Shown: positions 17,186 through 28,230, counted from the stretch's first letter. The stretch is DNA of 64,000 bases from Streptomyces malaysiense (GCF_000980885.2 NZ_LBDA02000003.1:124001-188000); one strand, 5' to 3'. Translations and numbers: made by a program. Notes: generated by a model not told the origin, from the sequence alone.

Positions 17186-20100
17186 CTAGGACCGGGTGAA
17201 CACCGCAACGGTCCTGGCCGGCACCGTGAAGGTGCCCGTGGCCGCCGTGTAACCGGAGGTCTTCACCACCGGGTCCGCGCCGGACGCCTGCACCGGGTGC
17301 AGCCGGTACGCGGTCCCGGCCAGCGCGGAGACCGTCTGCTGCTGCGCCCGCGGGGTGGCGTTGAAGACGACGACCAGGTGACCGAGGGCCATGGTGATCA
17401 CGCCCGGGGTCTCGTCCTTGCCGGACAGCGGGAAGGACAGCTCGCTCTGCACCTGGCCCGCCGTGCCGAGCGAGAACGCCCTCTCGGTCGTGCGGATCTT
17501 CAGCAGGTCCCGGTAGGCGGCCGAGGTGCCTTCGATCTGCGGGCAGCCGACCTTGATCGAGGTCAGCAGCGGGGCGGCGTACGGCCACTTGTCCTGGTTG
17601 TCGGCCGCCATGGGCAGGCCCCGGCCGAAGCCGTTGCCGTCGGCGCAGTTCCAGTGGATGGCGTTGAACCAGTCGCCGCTGTCGAAGGAGTTGCGGTCCA
17701 GCGACTTCGAGCGCAGCAGATCGGTGCCCGCCTGCGACAGCGACGGGCCCTGCGAGAGGGTGGCCGTGGCCATCGCCAGGACCTGCATCCGGGCCCGGTC
17801 GCCGGCGGACGTGCCCTTGGGCAGCTTGTACGCGAGCGCGTCGAACAGGGACTCGTTGTCGTGCGCGTCCACATAGGCGAGGGCGTCGCCGGGCGCGTCC
17901 GCGTATCCGGCGGGCGAGCCGTTGTAGTCGACCTCGGCGCCGGTGACCTCCTTGCCGCCGGTGTCCGTGAAGCGGTACCCGGCGAGGTTGCCGGACAGCC
18001 CGACCTTGATCAGGTCCTGGTAGTGCAGCAGCCGGGCCTTCTGCTCGGCCGGGGTGCCGTTCGCGGACGACCCGTTGGGGTCGGTGTACAGACCGGAGGC
18101 GAAGCCCTGGACGCCGGGGTCGGAGTCGAAGGGGCTGCCGCCGCGCACCGCGTCGCGGGCCCGGTCGGAGAAGGTGGCGATGCCGGTGCCGGCCATGTTC
18201 GCCTGTGTGGCCTGCACGAAGCGGGCGTTGTCGGCGACCTCGCCGAAGTTCCAGCCCTCGCCGTACAGGATGATCTTCTTGCCGTCGACACCGTCCTTCT
18301 TCAGGGTGAGCGCGTCGAGGGCCTTCCTGACCGCGAGGATGTTGGCCTTCGGATGGTGGCCCATGAGGTCGAAGCGGAACCCGTCGACCTTGTACTCCTT
18401 GGCCCAGGTGACGATCGAGTCCACGACCAGCTTGCCCATCATCGCGTTCTCGGGCGCGGTGTTGGCGCAGCAGGTGGAATTGGCCACCGAGCCGTCGGCG
18501 AGCAGCCGCTGGTAGTAGCCGGGCACGATCTTGTCCAGGACGGAGGTGTCCGCCTGCCCGCTCGCCGAGGTGTGGTTGTAGACGACGTCCATCACGACCC
18601 GCAGGCCGTCCTCGTTGATCCCCTGCACCATCTGCCGGAACTGCCTGGTCCGCGCGGTGCCGTCCGGGTCGGTGGCGTAGGAGCCCTCGGGGACGGTGAA
18701 GTGGTACGGGTCGTACCCCCAGTTGTAGGCGTCCTTCGCGGCGCTCTTCGCCACGCACGCCTGCTGCTGGTCGGAGTCGGCCGGGTAGGCGGCGAGGTCG
18801 CAGTCGGGGCGCTGCTGGTCGGCCTTCCTCTCGGGCACGGTGGCGAAGTCGAAGGCGGGCAGCAGATGCACGTACGACGTCCCGGACCTCGCCAGCTCCT
18901 TCAGGTGCCGGCTGCCGTCGCTGTTCCTGTCGGTGAAGGCGAGGTAGGTGCCCTGGTCCTTCGCCGGGACGGTCTTGTCCGCGACCGAGAAGTCCCGGAC
19001 GTGCAGCTCCTGGATCTGCGCGTCCCGCAGCGGAACGGCCTTGGGCTTGCGCAGGGTGGACCAGCCGCTCGGGGCGAGCGACCTGTCGTCCAGGTCGGCG
19101 ACGACGCTGCGCCCGGAGTCCGCGGTGAGGGCGACCGAGTAGGGGTCGGTGACCTTGTTGGTGACCAGCTGCCGGACGCTGGGCGCCCACACCTTGACCA
19201 CGTACCGGTAGCTCTTGCCCTTCCAGGAAGCGGGCCCGGTGACCGACCAGACGCCGGTGGTGTCGTCGCGGTGCATGGGCCTGATCGCGCCGTCGATCTC
19301 CAGGGAGACGCTCTGGGCGGTGGGGGCCCACACGGAGAGGGTGGGCCTGCCGCGGTGGAAGACGGGGCCGAGCCGCGCCTTGGCGGCGGCCGGGTAGAGG
19401 TCGTCCAGGACGCCCGCGGTCTGCACACCGGTCGCGGCCGGCACGGCGCCGTTCGCGGTGCGCTGGGAGGCGATCAGCTGACCGGTGAGCGCCTCGCGCA
19501 CCCGGCCGCGGTCACGCGGGTCCACGGACCAGGCCGTGTAGTCCTTCAGATAGGGGAACTTCGCCTTCTGGGCCTCCGTGAGGGTGGTCTTCTCCAGTCG
19601 CAGCCAGCGCTCGTCGTCGCTGGTCAGGACCCCGTCCTTGGCGGCGATGGAGCCGTCGTGGGAGTAGACCAGCTGGGTGGAGGCGGCGCCGTCGGCGCCG
19701 TCCCAGGCGACGGTGTCCTTGTCGATCCAGACCGCCTTGGAGGTGGTCAGGTCGAGGGCGGCGGCGCTGCCCGCGGGCTGCGGCAGCAGGTGCTTCTCCT
19801 GGCCGTTCAACAGCCACACCTCGTAGCCGTCGGACTTGAGGTCCAGGGACTGGTCGGCGGCGAGGTCCTTCTCGTCGCCCTTGTGGATGATGTAGCTGAG
19901 GCTGGTGGCACCCGCGGCGAGCGGGACCTCGAAGACCGCGCCATAGGCATCGGTCTTCACCGGCTTCAGCGGGGCCGACCAGTCGGTGGGGTCCGCGGCA
20001 CCGGTCCAGACGTGCAGGCCCCAGCCGTCGTAGTCGCCGTCGGCGCGGTGGTAGTGGATCACCGCCTTGGTGGTGTCCGGCGCGGGGTACGACGACGGCC

Positions 20101-22603
20101 GCTGGGTCTGGACGTCGGCCTTGCCCTGCTGGACCCAGACCTCACCGGTCCTGGTGACGTCCACGCTCCGGTCGGAGTCCACGTCCTTGGTGCCGTTCTT
20201 GTCCACGACCAGGAAGCCCACGTTCGAGGCCCCCGGTTCGACCTTGACGTAGGCGAAGGCGCCCCAGGCGTCCCGGCCGGTGAAGGGGTGCCCGGCCGGC
20301 CAGGTGGTGGCCTCGCCGTCGGCGATGTCGCCCCAGGCGTACAGGCCCCAGTCGCCGTAGTCGCCGTCGGGGCGCTGGTAGTGGACGATCACGTAGTCGC
20401 GCGAGGAGGCGGTGGGCGGGGCGGGCGCGGGTACGGCGCCGGCGGTGCTGCGTGCCGTGGCGCTCGCGGTGTGCCCGGCGCTGTCGATCACGACCGCCTT
20501 GTAGCGCAGCGCGGTACCGGCCGGGACCTTGTCGCCGAGGGTCTGGGTGACCTGGTAGGGCGCGTGGTCGGCGGAGCCGAGGACCTGCCACCTGGCGTTG
20601 CCGATCTGGGCGGCGAAGACCACCCGGTTCAGCTGCCCGCCGGCGACGTCGGCGCCGAGGGTCACGGTGCCGGTGGCGCCGGCGGCCGGGGCGTCCAGGG
20701 TGAGCGTCGGCCTGGTGGCCGGCTTGTCGAGGGCGCCGGACGCCTTGTAGACGACGGCGGACTCGGCCGGGACGGTGACGTCGACCTTGCGCCCGCCGTC
20801 GGAACTGACGCTGTCCGTCGCGCCGTAGACGCCCCGGTACGACATCCCCGCCGAACCGGTCTCGAAAGTGGCCGACCTGGCCTCGCTCGCGTTGTTGAAC
20901 GCGACGATGTACTCCTGGCCGCTCTTGGCGTCGGTGCGGGTGAACGCGTAGACCCCGGCGCCGTCGGCCACGTACCGCTCGCTCTGCACACCGTCGGTCA
21001 GGGCCGGGTTGGCCTTGCGCAGGGCGGAGAGAGCGGCGATCTGCCGGTACAGCGGCGCGCCCGTGTCGTAGGAGTCCTCGGCGTGGGTGCGGTCGGTGCC
21101 GATCTCGTCGTCGGCGAGGTAGGCCGGCACCTTGGAGGCGAACATGGTCTGGCGGGCCGCCTTGTCGCCGCCGGCCCCGGTGAAGCCCTGTTCGTCGCCG
21201 TAGTAGACGACCGGGTTGCCGCGGCTGAGGAACATCACCTCGTTGGCCAGCTCGTCCTTCCTCAGCAGCTCGGCGTCCGAGGCGTTCGGGTTGTCCTGCT
21301 TGAGGAAGTACCCGATGCGGCCCATGTCGTGGTTGCCGAGGAAGGTGACCTGCTCGTATGCGTTGGCCCGGTCGGTCGTGTACTTGTAGTCGTCACCGAG
21401 GACGCTCGCCAGCTTGCCGGCGCTCGCGCCCTGGGAGGCGTAGCCGCGGGCCGCTCCCTGGAAGGGGAAGTCGAGGGTGGCGTCGAGGCGGCCCCGGGTG
21501 ACGTACGGGGCGGTGACCGAGGTGTCGGTGTCGTACGTCTCGCCGAACATGAAGAAGTTCTTCCGGCCGTGCGCCGCCGCGTAACGGTCGAGTGCGGTGG
21601 CCCACTGGGTCCAGAAGTCCAGGTCGACGTTCTTGGCGGTGTCGATGCGGAACCCGTCGACGGCGAAGTCCTTCACCCACCGCTCGTAGATCCGCTCCAT
21701 GCCGTGCACGACCTCGGGACGCTCGGTCCACAGGTCGTCCAGGCCGTCGAAGTCGCCGTAGGTGCCGGACTCGCCGGCGAAGGTGGAGTCGCCCCGGTTG
21801 TGGTACATCGTCGGGTCGTTGAGCCAGGCCGGGACCTTGGACTCGTCGGTGACCCGCGGGGTGTACGGGAAGGAGGCGTCGGAGACGGCCGGGAACCCCT
21901 TGCCGCCGTCCGCGTAGTCGGCGTCGTCGAAGGGCTTGCCGTCCTTGGTGAGGTAGGGGTAGGCGCCCTTCGAACGGTAGTCGGAGGAGCCCTCCTTGTT
22001 CGTCACCACGTCCGCGGTGTGGTTGGTGATGACGTCGAAGAAGACCTTCATGCCCTTGGCGTGCGCCTCGGAGATGAGGTTCCTCAGGTCCTGGTTGGTA
22101 CCGAAGTGCGGGTCGACCTGGGTGAAGTCGGTGATCCAGTAACCGTGGTACCCCGCCGAGGCGTTGGCGCCCGTGCCCTGCACCGGGATGTTCTTGAAGA
22201 TCGGCGCCAGCCACAGGGCGGTGGTGCCGAGCCCCTTGATGTAGTCCAGCTTCCGGGTGACGCCCTTGAGGTCGCCGCCCTGGAAGAAGCCCTCGTCGGT
22301 GGGGTCGTATCCGGTCGTCATGCGCGAACCGGTGAGCCCGCCCCTGTCGTTGGACCTGTCGCCGTTGGCGAAGCGGTCCGGCATGACGAAGTAGAACTGC
22401 TCATGGGTGTCGCCGTGCCGGGCCGGCTGGGCCGCGAGGGCCGAGTCGGACGGGGGCGGGGGCGGTGTGGCGGCCTGCGCCGCGCGCGCGGCCAGTGGCT
22501 GCACGAGGGCGGCCGTGAGCGCGGCGACGGCGAGGGCCGCGGCTCTCCTGCGGTGGGTGGTGCGACGCCGCGTGGGCGTCGGCCATCTCGGTATCACAGG
22601 CAT
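17186..22603 (-). CDS. pulA: Secreted two-headed alpha-amylase/type I pullulanase
   Basis: The product is 1805 residues with a Tat-like, Arg-rich signal peptide ending near residue 45. The first GH13 module is amylase-like: GFRIDTAKN with Asp321, FGETYD with Glu355, and GNHDMGR with Asp426. Two pullulanase-associated domains follow (from about residues 734 and 845, each with the YxRxDGDYxxWGL motif). An N-domain near 1080-1115 and the second GH13 module come next, with the pullulanase signature YNWGYDP at 1293 and catalytic Asp1412, Glu1449 and Asp1582. It should hydrolyse both alpha-1,4 and alpha-1,6 bonds in starch and glycogen outside the cell. AAGGAG precedes the ATG, and TTGC/GCAA motifs upstream suggest MalR control. 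Confidence 0.95.
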   Translation of the reverse strand: MPVIPRWPTPTRRRTTHRRRAAALAVAALTAALVQPLAARAAQAATPPPPPSDSALAAQPARHGDTHEQFYFVMPDRFANGDRSNDRGGLTGSRMTTGYDPTDEGFFQGGDLKGVTRKLDYIKGLGTTALWLAPIFKNIPVQGTGANASAGYHGYWITDFTQVDPHFGTNQDLRNLISEAHAKGMKVFFDVITNHTADVVTNKEGSSDYRSKGAYPYLTKDGKPFDDADYADGGKGFPAVSDASFPYTPRVTDESKVPAWLNDPTMYHNRGDSTFAGESGTYGDFDGLDDLWTERPEVVHGMERIYERWVKDFAVDGFRIDTAKNVDLDFWTQWATALDRYAAAHGRKNFFMFGETYDTDTSVTAPYVTRGRLDATLDFPFQGAARGYASQGASAGKLASVLGDDYKYTTDRANAYEQVTFLGNHDMGRIGYFLKQDNPNASDAELLRKDELANEVMFLSRGNPVVYYGDEQGFTGAGGDKAARQTMFASKVPAYLADDEIGTDRTHAEDSYDTGAPLYRQIAALSALRKANPALTDGVQSERYVADGAGVYAFTRTDAKSGQEYIVAFNNASEARSATFETGSAGMSYRGVYGATDSVSSDGGRKVDVTVPAESAVVYKASGALDKPATRPTLTLDAPAAGATGTVTLGADVAGGQLNRVVFAAQIGNARWQVLGSADHAPYQVTQTLGDKVPAGTALRYKAVVIDSAGHTASATARSTAGAVPAPAPPTASSRDYVIVHYQRPDGDYGDWGLYAWGDIADGEATTWPAGHPFTGRDAWGAFAYVKVEPGASNVGFLVVDKNGTKDVDSDRSVDVTRTGEVWVQQGKADVQTQRPSSYPAPDTTKAVIHYHRADGDYDGWGLHVWTGAADPTDWSAPLKPVKTDAYGAVFEVPLAAGATSLSYIIHKGDEKDLAADQSLDLKSDGYEVWLLNGQEKHLLPQPAGSAAALDLTTSKAVWIDKDTVAWDGADGAASTQLVYSHDGSIAAKDGVLTSDDERWLRLEKTTLTEAQKAKFPYLKDYTAWSVDPRDRGRVREALTGQLIASQRTANGAVPAATGVQTAGVLDDLYPAAAKARLGPVFHRGRPTLSVWAPTAQSVSLEIDGAIRPMHRDDTTGVWSVTGPASWKGKSYRYVVKVWAPSVRQLVTNKVTDPYSVALTADSGRSVVADLDDRSLAPSGWSTLRKPKAVPLRDAQIQELHVRDFSVADKTVPAKDQGTYLAFTDRNSDGSRHLKELARSGTSYVHLLPAFDFATVPERKADQQRPDCDLAAYPADSDQQQACVAKSAAKDAYNWGYDPYHFTVPEGSYATDPDGTARTRQFRQMVQGINEDGLRVVMDVVYNHTSASGQADTSVLDKIVPGYYQRLLADGSVANSTCCANTAPENAMMGKLVVDSIVTWAKEYKVDGFRFDLMGHHPKANILAVRKALDALTLKKDGVDGKKIILYGEGWNFGEVADNARFVQATQANMAGTGIATFSDRARDAVRGGSPFDSDPGVQGFASGLYTDPNGSSANGTPAEQKARLLHYQDLIKVGLSGNLAGYRFTDTGGKEVTGAEVDYNGSPAGYADAPGDALAYVDAHDNESLFDALAYKLPKGTSAGDRARMQVLAMATATLSQGPSLSQAGTDLLRSKSLDRNSFDSGDWFNAIHWNCADGNGFGRGLPMAADNQDKWPYAAPLLTSIKVGCPQIEGTSAAYRDLLKIRTTERAFSLGTAGQVQSELSFPLSGKDETPGVITMALGHLVVVFNATPRAQQQTVSALAGTAYRLHPVQASGADPVVKTSGYTAATGTFTVPARTVAVFTRS

Positions 22604-22698
22604 GAACTCCTTGCGATGGCGGCTCTGTCGGGTCCGACCCCACGCCGCGGCTCGGCTTCGGGGCCGGGCGCCCGCGTGACCGTATCCAACGCGAAAGG

Positions 22699-22730
22699 GT
22701 TGCAGCAAGAGTCATGAAACGGTCGGCAAG
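22699..22730 (-). promoter_or_regulatory. Candidate MalR operator upstream of pulA
   Basis: About 100 bp upstream of the pulA start lies TTGCAGCAAG (22700-22709) followed by GGCAAGG (22724-22730). The same TTGC/GCAA half-sites recur before aml, malE and malR in this window. Streptomyces MalR/Reg1 is known to repress amylase genes through such repeats. Confidence 0.45.
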
Positions 22731-22746
22731 GAATTTCAAATACCTT

Positions 22747-22778
22747 GGCCCGCGCCACCCTTCGGGGTGGCGCGGGCC
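22747..22778 (-). terminator. Terminator of the alpha-amylase gene
   Basis: A perfect 14-bp stem (22747-22760 with 22765-22778) with a TTCG loop (CGAA on the minus-strand transcript) starts 11 bp downstream of the aml stop. It separates aml from pulA. Confidence 0.85.
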
Positions 22779-22788
22779 GGCTCCCGGT

Positions 22789-24162
22789 TCAGCAGGAGGA
22801 CTTGCCGGCGTAGATCGCCAGCGCGGTGTTCGGGGCCACCGAGGCCGTGAACCAGCCGCTGCCGTTGACCGTCACCGTGGTGTTGTTCTGCACGTTGCAG
22901 TAGGTGCCGGCGGGCAGCGAGGTCTGGAAGGAGCGATCGGCCGTCGCGCCCTCGTGGTTGATGACCACATAGCCCTTGTCGCCGCGGCCGAAGGCGATCA
23001 GGTTGTCGCCGTCGTCCCACCAGTTGGAGACCGCCTGGCCGTGCGTGGTGTTGCGGAAGGCGACCATGGACTTGATCTCCGGCCAGGCGTGCTGGCACTT
23101 CCAGCCGTCCTGCCAGCAGGCGTTGACCTGGCCGTTGTCGGGCGGGCCCGCGTCGGCGTCGCTCCACTCGTAGCCGGAGTTGATGTCCGGGGAGCCGTAG
23201 GGCCAGGCCAGCATGAAGACGTTGGCCAGCGTGTAGTTGGCGCCGTCCTTGTAGTTCAGGGTGGCGCCGTTGCGCTCGGTGTCGTGGTTGTCCACGAAGA
23301 CGCCGGCCACGTTGCCGGGCAGGTAGCCCCAGCCCTCGCCGAAGTTGTTCAGGTAGGCGAGCTTCTCGCTGTTGAAGACACGCTTGAGGTCGTAGGCGTA
23401 GCGGAACTCCTGGACGTCCCCGTTGCCCGTGTACTCGGTGGGCTGGACGGCCTCGCCCGCGCCGTAGATGACCTCCTGCTTCCAGTAGACGCCCGGGTCG
23501 GTCAGCCGGCTCTTGATGTTCGCCAGGTCCGCGGCGGCGATGTGCTTGGCCGCGTCGATGCGGAAGCCGTCGGCGCCGAGGGAGAGCAGGTCGTTCATGT
23601 ACCCGGCGATGGTCGCGCGGACGTGCTCCGCGCCGGTGTCCAGGTCGGCCAGGCCCACGAGTTCGCAGTTCTGGACGTTCGAGCGGTCCTGGTAGTTGTC
23701 GATCGGCGTCCGGCAGGTGTGGAAGTCGGAGTCCGAGTACAGGCCCGGGTAGTCGTACTTGGTGTACTGCGTGCCGCCGGTGCCGGTGCCGCTGCCGGAG
23801 GTCATGTGGTTGATGACCGTGTCCACCACGACCTTCACGCCGGCGGCGTGACACGTGGAGATCATGTTCTTGAAGGTGGTCCGGTCTCCGAGCCGACCCG
23901 CGATCTTGTACGACACGGGCTGGTACGAGGTCCACCACTGGGAGCCCTGTATGTGCTCCTCGGGCGGCGAGACCTGCACATAGCCGTAGCCCGCGGGGCC
24001 CAGCGTGCTGGTGCACTCACGCGCCACCGAGGCGTAGTTCCACTCGAACAGGACGGCGGTGACGTCCTTGGCACCGGGCGCGGAGGCGTCGGCTGTCGTC
24101 GGGGTCATGACAAGGGCGGCGGCCGCGAGGGCGACCGCTCCGGAGAGCGTCTTGCGTACCAT
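22789..24162 (-). CDS. Secreted alpha-amylase (GH13)
   Basis: The product is 457 residues with a Sec-type signal peptide ([20 protein letters not shown], cut near TADASA). Conserved GH13 regions are [16 protein letters not shown] with nucleophile Asp203, the acid Glu237 in GAGEAVQ, and [10 protein letters not shown] with Asp294. Well-known Streptomyces amylases carry an additional C-terminal starch-binding domain of about 100 residues (CBM20). This protein stops after the beta-sheet C domain ([11 protein letters not shown]), so it lacks that domain. It degrades starch outside the cell and feeds the mal operon next door. An operator-like palindrome lies 33 bp upstream. Confidence 0.93.
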   Translation of the reverse strand: MVRKTLSGAVALAAAALVMTPTTADASAPGAKDVTAVLFEWNYASVARECTSTLGPAGYGYVQVSPPEEHIQGSQWWTSYQPVSYKIAGRLGDRTTFKNMISTCHAAGVKVVVDTVINHMTSGSGTGTGGTQYTKYDYPGLYSDSDFHTCRTPIDNYQDRSNVQNCELVGLADLDTGAEHVRATIAGYMNDLLSLGADGFRIDAAKHIAAADLANIKSRLTDPGVYWKQEVIYGAGEAVQPTEYTGNGDVQEFRYAYDLKRVFNSEKLAYLNNFGEGWGYLPGNVAGVFVDNHDTERNGATLNYKDGANYTLANVFMLAWPYGSPDINSGYEWSDADAGPPDNGQVNACWQDGWKCQHAWPEIKSMVAFRNTTHGQAVSNWWDDGDNLIAFGRGDKGYVVINHEGATADRSFQTSLPAGTYCNVQNNTTVTVNGSGWFTASVAPNTALAIYAGKSSC

Positions 24163-24194
24163 GTGGGGTTCCTTCGTCGCTGAAGGTGCTTTCT

Positions 24195-24215
24195 GCAAAG
24201 TTTCAGAAACCTTGC
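24195..24215 (-). promoter_or_regulatory. Candidate MalR operator upstream of the alpha-amylase gene
   Basis: A 10-bp inverted repeat with a 1-bp centre and a single mismatch (GCAAAGTTTC/GAAACCTTGC) lies 33 bp upstream of the aml start. The architecture fits a LacI-family dimer such as MalR, whose gene lies 5.7 kb away. Repression by MalR in the absence of maltodextrins is inferred. Confidence 0.6.
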
Positions 24216-24233
24216 TGTGACGCAGATGTTAAA

Positions 24234-24261
24234 GGCCCGCTGCCGGAAAAGGCAGCGGGCC
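24234..24261 (-). terminator. Terminator of the mal-aglA operon
   Basis: An 11-bp GC stem (24234-24244 with 24251-24261) with a 6-nt loop is followed on the minus strand by TTTAA. It lies 37 bp after the aglA stop and before the aml promoter. Confidence 0.8.
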
Positions 24262-24297
24262 GTAGGGAAGTTGATGCAAGAAATTTCACACGGGGTG

Positions 24298-26010
24298 TCA
24301 GACCGCCGCGGTCCACCACACCGTGGTGTCGGCGGGCACCTTCGCCTCGCCGCCGGTCTCGGCCACCTCACCGCTCGCCAGCAGCACCCGGCCGTACGCC
24401 GGGGTCGTCACCGACTCGCCCGTGGTGTTGGCGACGCACACGAACTCGCCCCGGCGGAAGGCCAGGACGCCCTCGGGGGCGCGCAGCCACTCCAGCGCGT
24501 CCCCGGCGCCCAGGTCGGGCTGGGCGCGGCGGGCGGCGAGGGCGGCGCGGTACAGCTCCAGGGTGGAGCCCGCCGTCCCGGTCTGCGCCTGGACGCTCAG
24601 CTCGCCCCAGTTCTCCGGCTGCGGGAGCCAGCTGCCGCCGTCGCCGAAGCCGTACGACGATCCCGTGCGGGTCCACGGGATCGGCACCCGGCAGCCGTCG
24701 CGGAAGCCGTCCTGGCCCTCGCCGCGGAAGTACGCCGGGTCCTGGCGCACCTCGTCGGGCAGGTCCACGACGTCCGGGAGACCGAGCTCCTCGCCCTGGT
24801 AGAGGTAGGCCGAGCCGGGCAGCGCCAGCATCAGCAGGGTCGCGGCGCGGGCCCGGCGCAGGCCGAGTTCGCGGTCGCCGGCCGTGCGGATCTGGGTGCC
24901 GAGCCCCGCCGGGTTGGCGAAGCGGGTGGCGTGCCGGGTGACGTCGTGGTTGGACAGCACCCAGGTGGCCGGGGCGCCGACCGGGCGCATCGCCTCCAGG
25001 GTGACGTCGATGACCGCGCGCAGCTCCGCCGCGTCCCAGGCCGTCGACAGGTACTGGAAGTTGAACGCCTGGTGCAGCTCGTCCGGGCGGACGTAGTTGG
25101 CGGTGCGCTCGACGGTCGGGGTCCACGCCTCGGCCACGAAGATCCGCTCCGGGGGTCCCCCCGGCCGAAGGCTCGGGGCGTACTCGTCGAGGATGGTCCG
25201 CCACTGCCGGTAGATGGCGTGCACGCCGTCCTGGTCGAAGAACGGCATGACATCGTTGCCCAGCAGTTTCAGCTGTTCGGCCGAGCCGAGGTCGGGCAGG
25301 CCCTCGGCCTTGACCAGGCCGTGCGCCACGTCGATGCGGAAGCCGTCCACGCCCATGTCCAGCCAGAAGCGCAGGATGGAGCGGAACTCGTCGCCGACCG
25401 CCGGGTGCTCCCAGTTGAGGTCGGGCTGCTCGGGGGCGAAGAGGTGCAGGTACCACTCGCCGGGCGTGCCGTCGGGCTCGGTGACGCGGGTCCAGGCCGG
25501 GCCGCCGAAGATGGACTCCCAGTCGTTGGGCGGCAGTTCGCCGTCCGTGCCCTTGCCGGGGCGGAAGTGGTAGCGCTCCCGCAGCGGGGATCCGGGGCCC
25601 TCGGCGAGGGCGCGCTTGAACCACTCGTGCTGGTCGGAGGAGTGGTTGGGCACCAGGTCCACGATGATGCGCAGGCCGTGCTCGTGGGCTTCGCGGATCA
25701 GCGCGTCGGCGTCCAGCAGGGTGCCGAACATCGGGTCGACGGCACGGTAGTCGGCGACGTCGTAGCCGGCGTCGGCCTGCGGGGAGGCGTAGAAGGGGCT
25801 GAGCCACACCGCGTCGACGCCGAGGTCGCGCAGGTACGGCAGGCGGGAGCGTACGCCCGCCAGGTCACCCATGCCGTCGCCGTTGCCGTCGGCGAAGCTG
25901 CGCGGGTAGACCTGGTAGATGACCGCCTCCCGCCACCAGTCGCGGCGGTGGCCGGCGATGGTGGCGGTGGCGGAGTCGGTGGCCGGGGCGGCGATGTGCT
26001 GCTGGCTCAT
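24298..26010 (-). CDS. aglA: Intracellular alpha-glucosidase (GH13), AglA
   Basis: The product is 570 residues with no signal peptide. It starts WWREAVIYQVYPRSFADGNG, the typical GH13 oligo-alpha-glucosidase N-terminus. Catalytic residues are Asp227 (GFRIDVAHG), Glu294 (FVAEAWTP) and Asp356 (LSNHDVTRH). It should release glucose from maltose and maltodextrins imported by MalEFG. The ATG at 26010 follows AAGGA. The gene lies 194 bp after malG; a large hairpin in that gap may lower its expression relative to malEFG. A GC-rich palindromic stretch around 25150 encodes the short insert SLRPGGPPER and may be an inserted repeat. Confidence 0.93.
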   Translation of the reverse strand: MSQQHIAAPATDSATATIAGHRRDWWREAVIYQVYPRSFADGNGDGMGDLAGVRSRLPYLRDLGVDAVWLSPFYASPQADAGYDVADYRAVDPMFGTLLDADALIREAHEHGLRIIVDLVPNHSSDQHEWFKRALAEGPGSPLRERYHFRPGKGTDGELPPNDWESIFGGPAWTRVTEPDGTPGEWYLHLFAPEQPDLNWEHPAVGDEFRSILRFWLDMGVDGFRIDVAHGLVKAEGLPDLGSAEQLKLLGNDVMPFFDQDGVHAIYRQWRTILDEYAPSLRPGGPPERIFVAEAWTPTVERTANYVRPDELHQAFNFQYLSTAWDAAELRAVIDVTLEAMRPVGAPATWVLSNHDVTRHATRFANPAGLGTQIRTAGDRELGLRRARAATLLMLALPGSAYLYQGEELGLPDVVDLPDEVRQDPAYFRGEGQDGFRDGCRVPIPWTRTGSSYGFGDGGSWLPQPENWGELSVQAQTGTAGSTLELYRAALAARRAQPDLGAGDALEWLRAPEGVLAFRRGEFVCVANTTGESVTTPAYGRVLLASGEVAETGGEAKVPADTTVWWTAAV

Positions 26011-26114
26011 GGCTTCCTTGGTGGTGACGGAATTCGGGTCATGGCGCGTGGGGTCACGGACGCGTATGGCCCGTGTGGTACGGCGGCGGAGGCGGGCCGG
26101 GGGAACGGCGTGCG

Positions 26115-26160
26115 AGGCGGCCGCGGTGTCAGCGGGGTCGGATGGACACCGCGGCCGCCT
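26115..26160 (-). terminator. Intra-operon hairpin between malG and aglA
   Basis: A perfect 16-bp stem (26115-26130 with 26145-26160) with a 14-nt loop lies in the gap between malG and aglA. It could be a partial terminator or a processing/stability barrier that sets the aglA to malG ratio. A complete terminator cannot be excluded, in which case aglA would need its own promoter. Confidence 0.65.
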
Positions 26161-26204
26161 ACCCGCGCGTCGGGCGCGCGGGAGCCTCTTGTGCGTCGGG
26201 GGCG

Positions 26205-27110
26205 TCAGCCCTTGGTGCCGCCGGAGGTGAGACCGGTGACGAGGTTCTTCTGCACCAGGTAGAAGAACAGCGAGACGGGTATCGCGATCAGCACCGCGGT
26301 GGCGGCCATGTAGTTCCACTCGGCGTCGTGCTCGCTGACGAAGGTCTGGAGGCCGACGGAGAAGGTGTACTTGGAGTCGTCCAGCATGAAGGTGGTCGCG
26401 AAGGCCACCTCGGCGACGGCGGTGATGAAGTTGTAGAACGCGGCGACGGCCAGACCCGGCCGGGCCAGCGGCAGGATCAGCCGGAAGAAGGTGCCGAACG
26501 GCGTGAGTCCGTCCACCCGGCCCGCCTCGTCGATCTCGATCGGGATCGTGTCGAAGTAGCCCTTGAGCAGCCAGGCGCTGTACGGCACCGCGGTGGTGCA
26601 GTTGACGAGGATCAGCGCCCAGTAGGAGTCGATGAGGCCCAGGTCGCTGAAGATCTGGTACATCGGCACGATCAGGACGGCGATCGGGAACGCCTGGGTG
26701 AGCAGCAGGATCCACATCAGCTGCTTGTGGCCGGGGAAGCGCATCCGGGAGACGGCGTAGCCGGTGGTCGCGGCGAGCAGCACACCGACGACGGTGGTGC
26801 CGAGGGCCACGATCATCGTGGACTTGAACCAGCTGAAGAACTCCGTGTGCCGGAGCACGTAGCCGTAGTTGGCGAAGCTCATCTTCCCGGCGATGGCGCC
26901 CGGGTGCAGGTAGTCGTTCTTGTCCGGGCCGAGCGAGAGGTAGACCAGCCAGGCCACCGGGGCGACCGCGATCATGCTCGCGGCCATGAGGCCCGCGTGC
27001 AGCAGGACGGTGCCGAGGGGTCCGCGCTCGCCCGGCTGGCGGGCGCGCCCGGCGGGCTTCACGGCGGGGGCCGGCGCGCCGGCCTGCTTCTCGAGGGTGG
27101 TGGTGCTCAT
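26205..27110 (-). CDS. malG: Maltose/maltodextrin ABC permease MalG
   Basis: The product is 301 residues with six predicted membrane segments. The EAA loop that contacts the ATPase is visible as IEIDEAGRVDGLTPFGTFFR. It forms the channel with MalF. The start at 27110 is 20 bp after the malF stop and has an AGGAG site; a start further upstream at 27149 would overlap malF. No ATPase gene lies here, as is usual in Streptomyces, where the multitasking ATPase MsiK energises several sugar importers. Confidence 0.92.
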   Translation of the reverse strand: MSTTTLEKQAGAPAPAVKPAGRARQPGERGPLGTVLLHAGLMAASMIAVAPVAWLVYLSLGPDKNDYLHPGAIAGKMSFANYGYVLRHTEFFSWFKSTMIVALGTTVVGVLLAATTGYAVSRMRFPGHKQLMWILLLTQAFPIAVLIVPMYQIFSDLGLIDSYWALILVNCTTAVPYSAWLLKGYFDTIPIEIDEAGRVDGLTPFGTFFRLILPLARPGLAVAAFYNFITAVAEVAFATTFMLDDSKYTFSVGLQTFVSEHDAEWNYMAATAVLIAIPVSLFFYLVQKNLVTGLTSGGTKG

Positions 27111-27129
27111 GGCGGCGGCTCCTGCGGCG

Positions 27130-28134
27130 TCAGACGGCGAGCTGGTCATTGCGCTTCAGCCAGCGGAAGTAGAAGGAGGTGAAGACGGTGACGATCGACA
27201 GCAGCAGTACGCCGTAGGCGGCGGACTGGGCGAAGTCGCGCGGCTGCTGGCCGAAGCCCAGGTAGTAGGCCCAGGTGACGAGGATCTGGGCGTCCGGGGC
27301 GCTGGTCGGGCCGAACAGCAGGAAGATGATGGCGAACTGGTTGAAGGTCCAGATGACGCCGAGCAGGACCACCGTGGAGCTGACCGAGCGCAGTCCGGGC
27401 AGGGTGACGTGCCGGAACCGCTGCCAGGAGTTGGCGCCGTCCATCTTCGCCGCCTCGTACAGGGTGGTGTCGATGGACTGGAGACCGCCGAGCAGCGAGA
27501 GCATCATGAACGGCACACCGCACCAGGTGTTGACCATGATGGCGGCGAAGCGCTGCCAGAAGGTGTCCTCCAGCCACTGCGGCTGCGGCAGGTGCAGCGC
27601 GTGCAGGATCTGGTTGATCGCGCCGGAGTCGGCGAGCATGATCCGCCAGGAGAAGACGGTGACGAAGGTGGGCACGGCCCACGGCAGGACGAGCAGCACC
27701 CGGTAGACGGTGCGGCCGCGCAGCTTCTGGTTCAGCATCAGCGCGAGGCCGAGGCCGAAGGTGTAGTGCAGGGTCACACAGGCGACCGTCCATACGATCG
27801 TCCAGATCACATGGGACCAGAAGCGGTCGTAGGACAGCGGGCCGAACAGGATGTTCTTGTAGTTGTCCAGACCGACGAACTTGTAGGTCGCGGCGATGTG
27901 GTTGACGCCGATGGTGCGCGCCGAGTTGAGGCTGTTGGCGTCGGTGAGCGTGATGTAGAAACCGCGCACGAGCGGGTAGCCGACGAGCACGGCGAGCACG
28001 ATGACCACCGGGGCGATCATCGCGTAGGCGTACCAGTACTTCTGGAGGCTGTTCTTCATGCGCTGCCCCAGCCCTGGCCGAGGCACGCGGTCACCGCGGC
28101 TCTTGCCGGTCGCGCGGTCGATGGCGACTGTCAT
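27130..28134 (-). CDS. malF: Maltose/maltodextrin ABC permease MalF
   Basis: The product is 334 residues. A cytoplasmic Arg-rich N-terminus (residues 1-35) precedes six membrane segments, with the EAA motif in DTTLYEAAKMDGANSWQRFR. It partners with MalG. The ATG at 28134 is preceded by a weak GAACC stretch, and the gene lies 97 bp after malE with a large hairpin in the gap. As with malG, no cognate ATP-binding protein is encoded nearby. Confidence 0.93.
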   Translation of the reverse strand: MTVAIDRATGKSRGDRVPRPGLGQRMKNSLQKYWYAYAMIAPVVIVLAVLVGYPLVRGFYITLTDANSLNSARTIGVNHIAATYKFVGLDNYKNILFGPLSYDRFWSHVIWTIVWTVACVTLHYTFGLGLALMLNQKLRGRTVYRVLLVLPWAVPTFVTVFSWRIMLADSGAINQILHALHLPQPQWLEDTFWQRFAAIMVNTWCGVPFMMLSLLGGLQSIDTTLYEAAKMDGANSWQRFRHVTLPGLRSVSSTVVLLGVIWTFNQFAIIFLLFGPTSAPDAQILVTWAYYLGFGQQPRDFAQSAAYGVLLLSIVTVFTSFYFRWLKRNDQLAV

Positions 28135-28181
28135 GGTTCGACACCTTCAAATGGTTCAAGGATGGCCGGGCACAGAGCGGT

Positions 28182-28222
28182 GGCCGCCGGCTGCCTCCTC
28201 GTGGGTGAGGCAGCCGGCGGCC
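28182..28222 (-). terminator. Hairpin between malE and malF
   Basis: A perfect 16-bp stem (28182-28197 with 28207-28222) with a 9-nt loop lies just after the malE stop codon. Such elements in binding-protein ABC operons commonly stabilise the upstream mRNA or partly terminate, giving excess binding protein over permease. That role is inferred here. Confidence 0.75.
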
Positions 28223-28230
28223 GTCCGGGC

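Noticed and set aside
17297..22717. A 1806-codon open frame on the plus strand, opposite the pullulanase gene
   Set aside because: It mirrors pulA and exists because of the third-position GC bias. Its product is Gly/Val/Arg-rich with no known motif.
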